Positions 12,588 to 16,857 of a DNA stretch of 16,857 nt are shown here, piece by piece. Location of the stretch: contig DEKO01000121.1 in the NCBI GenBank assembly GCA_002353885.1, positions 5,276 to 22,132 on the forward strand. The letters are read 5' to 3'. The stretch comes from Porphyromonadaceae bacterium UBA2720. Lineage in GTDB: Bacteria; Bacteroidota; Bacteroidia; Bacteroidales; Muribaculaceae. The first letter of the stretch is position 1. Every line of letters begins with the position of its first letter. The translations under genes were made by a program, and so were the position numbers. The notes beneath the pieces were generated by a model that saw only the letters and a program-made list of their open reading frames with translations, was not told the DNA's origin and did not search any database.

Positions 12588-14531
12588 TTATTGTTTACCG
12601 AGCATGAGGTCGATGAGGGCATTGACATCGGCGATGTCTACCTCACCGTCGGCCGTGACATCAGCCGAGCCTGTCGGTGCAGCCTTGCCTAGCATGATGT
12701 CGATGACAGCGTTGACATCGGCAATGTCGACCTGGCCGTCACCAGTCACGTCGCCAGGCAACGTGTCGACCGTGCCGCCCGTCAGAGGCACACCCTGGCA
12801 GTTGATGACCTCCTTGTCCATTGTGCCCTCACTGCCACGACGGTGCACGAGTGCCACCACTCGCATTCGCTGTGGGTTCCAGTTGTTGCCAACGGTCAAT
12901 TGATAGGTGCGGGAATAGGAGGTCCCAGTCACGTTGATGTAATCGCCATTGTAGGCAGTAGGCATGCTTCGCAACACATGACGATGCACATAGTTGCTGT
13001 TCCAACTGCCCTCGACCAGCTGTCGCGAGACCAGACTGTCCTCGGTGACATAGACCGTCAAGCCCATATTGCTGCCATAGACGTTGGTGAATTCAGAGCT
13101 CAGTTGTCCCGACACCTTGATGCTCAGACGGCGTGTGGCGTCATCGTAGGCTGGTTCGATGTTGACCGTGGCCAGTGCCGGTGTGGTATTGCCCTCGAAA
13201 AACTGGTCGACAAACTGCGTTGCCACCTGCTGCGCATAGGGCAACTGATAGGCCATATCTTGCATCAGGTTGTCGGCAAAAGTGGCATCAAATCGGTTGA
13301 ACATCGCGCTCGGATAGGCCGTGCATCCGACATAGTCTGCCAGAGAGGACGCCTTGGCGAAGGTGTAACTGTCGGTGCCATTATAGTTGTTGTGGATGGA
13401 GACCCACTCGACATCGTCGCGCAGTTGTGTCATAGCCTGGGCCACGGCCTCACCCCTAGCGGCAAACGGTGCCCCCTGGGCTGTGAACAACTCGATGAGT
13501 TGTTTGTGTCGGGCAAACGTCTGCCCGTAGGCGACAAATGTGGTCGAGACTTCAGCGCCACCCGTCACCGCCTTGCCATTGACAGCAGTGACGCGCAGCG
13601 TCAACGTATGTTGGCCCACCGTCACCCCTCCGAGTGGACAGTGCCCCTCGTAGTAGGTATAATCAAGTTGCAATGTCATGGGCGACGTGATGGTGGTCTT
13701 GCGCTGACCATCGACCAACACGTCGATAGCATAGTTGTCGAGCGTGGCTGTGCCGAAGTTGCTCAGTGCCACACGATAGTTCAGGCCCTGTGTGATTCGG
13801 GCAAATGGGTGCGTAGACAGGTCGGCCATCTGCAGCTGGTGCTCCGGAAAATTCTGGTTCTCGACAATGGCCTGAATGCTCAGGTTGCCATAGGCCGACA
13901 GCCCGATATCCTGCCAATTTCCACCCGTCAACGAAGCATTGAGCACATAGTCATCCAGTGGCAGCCCCTCGCTGACCACTGAGATGGGATAACAGTCGAT
14001 GGTGTAAGCACCAGCCGACTGGGTGTTTTTTTGGGCATACTGGTAGCCCAACAGAAGCCCCTTCAGCCCAGTGGTGTTGAGCGTAACAGACTGGTTGAGC
14101 TTGATGGTGTTCCATCCGGCCGATGTTGCCTGGGTGATGGTCTGATTGACAATGGGATTGCCCAATGTGAGCGGATTGAGACTGGTCACGGGATAGATGA
14201 ACACTGCGCCATGGGTGATGGGAGCGCACAGGCCCACACGGATGGCTTTGATGGTGCTTCCGCTGTAGCTCTGCACCCTGTCGATGGGCAACAGAGTGGC
14301 TACCTTGGTGGCATTGTCGGGATAGGCCGGAAGTCCCAGTCCATACTCTGCCAAGGCATCGGTCGTGTAGGATCCCATATACAGCTGATTAACTCCCAGC
14401 ACCTTGCTTTCTGGAGCTTTGTTGCCTTGAGCCTCAAGCTGCCATGTCTGAGGGCTGCGTTGGAGATATTGAGCTCTAGTTGTGACAATGCACATGAGTG
14501 CCACCACACACGTGAAAAACAGTCTCTTCAT
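12588..14531 (-). CDS. Omp28-like secreted protein lacking CxxC, with dockerin tail (paralogue B)
   Basis: 647-residue exported protein, clear tandem paralogue of the 14794-16716 product. Signal peptide MKRLFFTCVVALMCIVTTRA (cut about 20). Residues about 45-225 are a beta-rich module (NQLYMGSYTTDALAEYGLGL, GAVFIYPVTSLNPLTLGNP). About 235-340 are an Ig/CARDB-like domain. About 345-585 are the thioredoxin-like Omp28-type region. Where the paralogue has CTWC, this protein has A354-P355-F356-A357, so no redox pair remains; the cis-Pro loop (AYPSAMFNRFD) survives. Residues 593-647 are two dockerin-type loops (GDVTGDGQVDIAD, ADVTADGEVDIAD) ending MLGKQ. Intact frame argues for a retained non-redox role, perhaps binding. 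Not an oxidoreductase unless other cysteines act. Confidence 0.82.
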   Translation of the reverse strand: MKRLFFTCVVALMCIVTTRAQYLQRSPQTWQLEAQGNKAPESKVLGVNQLYMGSYTTDALAEYGLGLPAYPDNATKVATLLPIDRVQSYSGSTIKAIRVGLCAPITHGAVFIYPVTSLNPLTLGNPIVNQTITQATSAGWNTIKLNQSVTLNTTGLKGLLLGYQYAQKNTQSAGAYTIDCYPISVVSEGLPLDDYVLNASLTGGNWQDIGLSAYGNLSIQAIVENQNFPEHQLQMADLSTHPFARITQGLNYRVALSNFGTATLDNYAIDVLVDGQRKTTITSPMTLQLDYTYYEGHCPLGGVTVGQHTLTLRVTAVNGKAVTGGAEVSTTFVAYGQTFARHKQLIELFTAQGAPFAARGEAVAQAMTQLRDDVEWVSIHNNYNGTDSYTFAKASSLADYVGCTAYPSAMFNRFDATFADNLMQDMAYQLPYAQQVATQFVDQFFEGNTTPALATVNIEPAYDDATRRLSIKVSGQLSSEFTNVYGSNMGLTVYVTEDSLVSRQLVEGSWNSNYVHRHVLRSMPTAYNGDYINVTGTSYSRTYQLTVGNNWNPQRMRVVALVHRRGSEGTMDKEVINCQGVPLTGGTVDTLPGDVTGDGQVDIADVNAVIDIMLGKAAPTGSADVTADGEVDIADVNALIDLMLGKQ

Positions 14532-14555
14532 AATCGCACATTACTAATGAACAAG

Positions 14556-14563
14556 CAAAATTA
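14556..14563 (-). promoter_or_regulatory. -7 box TAATTTTG for paralogue B
   Basis: On the minus strand this reads TAATTTTG, identical to the glpA -7 box. It lies 24 bases upstream of the ATG at 14531, so paralogue B probably has its own promoter rather than relying on read-through from paralogue A. No good -33 box is seen. Confidence 0.55.
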
Positions 14564-14625
14564 GCAATAATAACCGAAAGTGTCACCACTTCAAGCGCAA
14601 AAAATGCAGTATGAGCACAAAAACG

Positions 14626-14663
14626 GCGGCTCACCTTGTGATGATTCTCACAAAATGAGCCGC
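14626..14663. terminator. palindrome family copy 3 (diverged)
   Basis: GCGGCTCA (14626-14633) pairs with TGAGCCGC (14656-14663); after two mismatches TTGTGA (14636-14641) pairs with TCACAA (14648-14653). The right half, CACAAAATGAGCCG, matches the palindromes at 8472 and 9101. It lies between the two minus-strand paralogues, upstream of the promoter box of the second, the same arrangement as upstream of the toxin-antitoxin operon and valS. Confidence 0.65.
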
Positions 14664-14665
14664 TT

Positions 14666-14714
14666 GATTAGAGTTTAGTTGTTAGTTCTTAGTTTTTAGT
14701 TGTTAGTTTGTAGT
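14666..14714. repeat. heptad array F (7 units, NNTTAGT)
   Basis: Seven 7-base units: GATTAGA, GTTTAGT, TGTTAGT, TCTTAGT, TTTTAGT, TGTTAGT and TTGTAGT. On the minus strand it contains AACTAAGAACT, also in array D upstream of rpiB. It lies three bases from palindrome copy 3. Confidence 0.85.
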
Positions 14715-14727
14715 TACTGCCACTATA

Positions 14728-14767
14728 GGAAGTCTCCATCTTCAGGGGAGACTTAGGGGGGCAAAAC
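14728..14767 (-). repeat. C-run/G-run hairpin element, copy 2
   Basis: On the minus strand this begins GTTTTGCCCCCCTAA and continues with the TCTCC/GGAGA inverted repeat around CCCTGAAGAT. Compared with copy 1 at 5506 it has four differences in the last 23 matched positions. Two of these exchange a C:G pair for T:A in the stem, preserving pairing. It lies 26 bases 3' of the stop of paralogue A, in the same sense as that gene. Confidence 0.8.
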
Positions 14768-14793
14768 TACAACAGCCACAACCTTAACCCTGG

Positions 14794-16716
14794 CTACTTG
14801 CCCAGCATGAGGTCGATAAGAGCGTTGACGTCGGCGATGTCGACCTGACCGTCGTTGTTCATGTCGACAATCATGTTGACGGCAGCCTTGCCCAGCATCA
14901 TGTCGATGGCAGCATTGACATCGGCAATGTCAACCAGTCCGTCACCATTGGTGTCGCCAGGCACAGCAGGCGTGCTCAGCAGGGGCACACCCTCGCAGTT
15001 GATGACCTGCTTGTCGAGGCTTGTGGCTGCTCCACGGCGGTGCACCAGTGCCACGACACGCATATTCTCGGGCTTCCAAGCGCTGTTCATGGTCACCACA
15101 TAGCCTTTCTCAAACTCGGTCTTTCCGGTGACGGTGATGGCATCGCCGTTGTAGGCGGTTGGGATGGCACGCACCACACCATTGTGCACATAGTCATTGA
15201 CATAGGTGCCCTGGTTGAGCTGGCGAGCCACCAGGCTGTCCTCGGTCAGATAGACCGTCAGTCCCATAGTCGAGCCATAGATGGTGGCGAAGTCCTCGCT
15301 CAGTTGTCCGCTGACCTTGATGGCCACCTTATTGTTCTCCTGGTCGTAGGTCGGTTCGATGTTGATTGTTGCTAATGCGGGGGTGGGATTACCGTCGAAG
15401 TAATTGGCCTTGAACATTTCGGCGGCCATCTGAGCATACTGCTCATAGAAGCCCAGACTCTGAATGATAGACCCAGTCATCTCGCCATCGAAGCGGTTGA
15501 ATGCACCCGTAGGTGCGCTGTTGGCGCCCAGATAGCCGGCCAGCGATGTGCCCTTGGCAATGACAAAGGGGTCGCCCGTCGTGGGGATGTTGACATGCAC
15601 ACCAACCCACTCCATGCTCTCGCCACACATTTCTTTCAGCTTCTTGAGCATTGTCACGCCCAGCGGACACCATGTGCAGGTGGTGCTGGTGAACTGCTCG
15701 ACCAGGTTCTTCTGGCGGGGGAATGCTGTGTTATAGGCAGCAAAGGTTGCCTCGACAGTAGCCGCATCGGTCACGGCCTCACCGGCCACAGTGTTGACGC
15801 GCAGAGCCAGCGTGTGTTGCCCGGTAGTCACTCCATCGAGCGGGCAAACACCTGCATACTGCGACCCGGCCATGTTTACGGCTATGGGCGAATTGATGGT
15901 TGTCTTGACCTCGCCGTCGACCATCACATCGATGGTGTAGTCATTCAGCGACTCGGCAATGCCATAGTTGCTCAGCTTGACCGAGAACGGCAGACCCTCG
16001 CTGATTTTGGCATAAGGGTATGCGGCCAGGTTGCCCATCTGCAGGTTGTAGGGCGGGAAGTTCTCGTTCTCGACGATGGCCTGTACACTGAGGTTGCCAT
16101 AGGTCGACAGGCCGATGTCCTCCCAGCCGTTGGTCACGCCTTCGGCATAGGTATAAGACGCCAAGATAGTGCCTTCCTCGACCACCGAGATAGGATAGCA
16201 GTCGTTGGTGTTACCTTTCTTCTGCATATACTGGTAGCCAATCATCAGACCGACGATGCCTTCGGTCGAAATAACAAATGGGTTGTCGAGCTCGACTTGG
16301 TTCCAACCGGTGACGGTGGTCTCGACCAGCTGCTCGGCCAGCGGCTCGCCCAGTGTGAGTGGCGACAGGCTGGTCACGGGATAGATAAACACTCCGCCAT
16401 CGGTCACGGGACAACTCAGTCCGAAGCGGATGGCTTTGACCTCACCGCCCTCAAATCCACGCACCATGTCGATGGGCAGGACGGTTCCTTGTTTGAAGAC
16501 GCCCGAATAGCCAGTCAATCCCAAGCCATAATCGGCTAGAGCATCGCTGACATAGGGGCCCATGTAGAGTTGGTTGGGACCCAGGGTTTTCTGTACTGGT
16601 GCCTTGGCGGCACGTGGCGTCAACGGCTGTGCGACAGGATTGCGCTGAATCAGCTGCGCACTGACTGTGGTGGCGCACATTGCCACCAGAGCCAACGAGA
16701 GTAAGAATCTCTTCAT
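14794..16716 (-). CDS. Omp28-like thioredoxin-fold secreted protein with dockerin tail (paralogue A)
   Basis: 640-residue exported protein. Signal peptide MKRFLLSLALVAMCATTVSA (cut about 20). Residues about 45-220 form a beta-rich module (NQLYMGPYVSDALADYGLGL; GGVFIYPVTSLSPLTLGEP). About 225-335 resemble CARDB/Ig folds. From about 338 a thioredoxin-like, Omp28-related region begins: LVEQFTSTTCTWCP with C347-T348-W349-C350, and a cis-Pro candidate in SAPTGAFNRFD. A second beta region follows (LATINIEPTYD, MRVVALVHRRG). Residues 587-640 are two dockerin-type calcium loops (GDTNGDGLVDIADVN, DMNNDGQVDIADVN) ending MLGK. Likely a periplasmic or surface thiol-active or binding protein; substrate unknown. 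Paralogue B lies 262 bases downstream. A weak -7-like TAATATTG is at 16735-16728. Confidence 0.84.
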   Translation of the reverse strand: MKRFLLSLALVAMCATTVSAQLIQRNPVAQPLTPRAAKAPVQKTLGPNQLYMGPYVSDALADYGLGLTGYSGVFKQGTVLPIDMVRGFEGGEVKAIRFGLSCPVTDGGVFIYPVTSLSPLTLGEPLAEQLVETTVTGWNQVELDNPFVISTEGIVGLMIGYQYMQKKGNTNDCYPISVVEEGTILASYTYAEGVTNGWEDIGLSTYGNLSVQAIVENENFPPYNLQMGNLAAYPYAKISEGLPFSVKLSNYGIAESLNDYTIDVMVDGEVKTTINSPIAVNMAGSQYAGVCPLDGVTTGQHTLALRVNTVAGEAVTDAATVEATFAAYNTAFPRQKNLVEQFTSTTCTWCPLGVTMLKKLKEMCGESMEWVGVHVNIPTTGDPFVIAKGTSLAGYLGANSAPTGAFNRFDGEMTGSIIQSLGFYEQYAQMAAEMFKANYFDGNPTPALATINIEPTYDQENNKVAIKVSGQLSEDFATIYGSTMGLTVYLTEDSLVARQLNQGTYVNDYVHNGVVRAIPTAYNGDAITVTGKTEFEKGYVVTMNSAWKPENMRVVALVHRRGAATSLDKQVINCEGVPLLSTPAVPGDTNGDGLVDIADVNAAIDMMLGKAAVNMIVDMNNDGQVDIADVNALIDLMLGK

Positions 16717-16743
16717 AATCTTTTTGTCAATATTAAACTTCCT

Positions 16744-16783
16744 AAAGTAGTAGAGTAGTAGTGTAGTAAAGTAGTAAAGCCAT
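16744..16783. repeat. octad array G (5 units, period 8)
   Basis: AAAGTAGT, AGAGTAGT, AGTGTAGT, AAAGTAGT and AAAGCCAT form five 8-base units upstream of paralogue A. The style matches the heptad arrays but the period is eight. Confidence 0.65.
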
Positions 16784-16791
16784 TACATGGT

Positions 16792-16857
16792 GCCGTCCGC
16801 CAGCGGGGCAGCATTTAACATTGCCTTTTGTCGAGGCGGACGGCGCGGGAGCGCCGT
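16792..16857. repeat. GC-rich nested palindrome at the right edge
   Basis: GCCGTCCGCC (16792-16801) pairs with GGCGGACGGC (16835-16844), a 10-bp perfect stem over a 33-base interval that holds an inner GGCA/TGCC pair (16807 and 16822). The right arm overlaps a second hairpin, ACGGCGC (16840-16846) with GCGCCGT (16851-16857) around GGGA. The two stems compete for shared bases. The window ends here, so it may be part of a larger repeat element or terminator. Confidence 0.6.

Noticed and set aside
12843..13982. 379-residue plus-strand open frame opposite paralogue B
   Set aside because: Antisense to a gene with signal peptide, domain order and dockerin tail; rich in His, Gln and Val as expected of a shadow frame.
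12588..14531. paralogue B as a pseudogene
   Set aside because: Frame, signal peptide, all modules and the dockerin tail are intact; only the CxxC residues are replaced.

Overview
The window reads as chromosomal DNA of a GC-rich Bacteroidales species, most likely Muribaculaceae- or Prevotellaceae-like. The support is: Bacteroidetes -7 promoter boxes of the form TAnnTTTG (185, 3363, 8538, 9167 and, on the minus strand, 14563), a PCMD-type lipoprotein, a PorT-like barrel, a calycin-like protein, Omp28-like thioredoxin-fold proteins, and C-terminal dockerin-type calcium-binding tails. The species cannot be fixed from the sequence alone.

Layout. At 199-3059 lie glpA and glpB, two subunits of anaerobic glycerol-3-phosphate dehydrogenase, overlapping by 4 bp and closed by a strong hairpin; no glpC follows. 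At 3402-8412 is a plus-strand block of exported proteins: a PCMD lipoprotein, a small outer-membrane barrel, a large multidomain dockerin protein with a second PCMD-like region, and a calycin-like protein with a half-dockerin. At 8564-9081 is a YoeB-type toxin-antitoxin pair bracketed by two near-identical palindromes. Housekeeping valS (9208-11910) and rpiB (12000-12458) follow. Convergent to these, on the minus strand, are two tandem paralogues (16716-14794, then 14531-12588) with an N-terminal beta-rich region, a thioredoxin-like Omp28-type domain and a dockerin tail. One keeps a CTWC redox motif (347-350); the other has APFA in its place.

How the parts fit. The exported proteins look like a cell-surface set: signal peptides, carbohydrate-associated or beta-sandwich modules, an outer-membrane barrel, and a shared dockerin-like tail on four of them. 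No cohesin partner is in the window. glpAB, valS and rpiB are metabolic and translation genes with no evident functional tie to that set.

The spacers are the least ordinary part. Three kinds of small repeat occupy nearly every gene junction: (1) degenerate arrays with a strict 7-bp period, whose unit differs by locus (91-174, 4584-4632, 8413-8440, 11963-11997, 12447-12488, 14666-14714) plus one 8-bp array (16744-16783); (2) a long palindrome with arms ACGGCTCATTTTGTGG (8472, 9101 and a diverged copy at 14626); (3) a C-run/G-run hairpin element found just 3' of three stop codons, always in the same orientation relative to its gene, with a compensatory base-pair change between two copies. GC-rich palindromes also occur at 4642-4698 and 16792-16857. 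I consider these repeat families, the CxxC-less paralogue and the shared dockerin tails the best leads.
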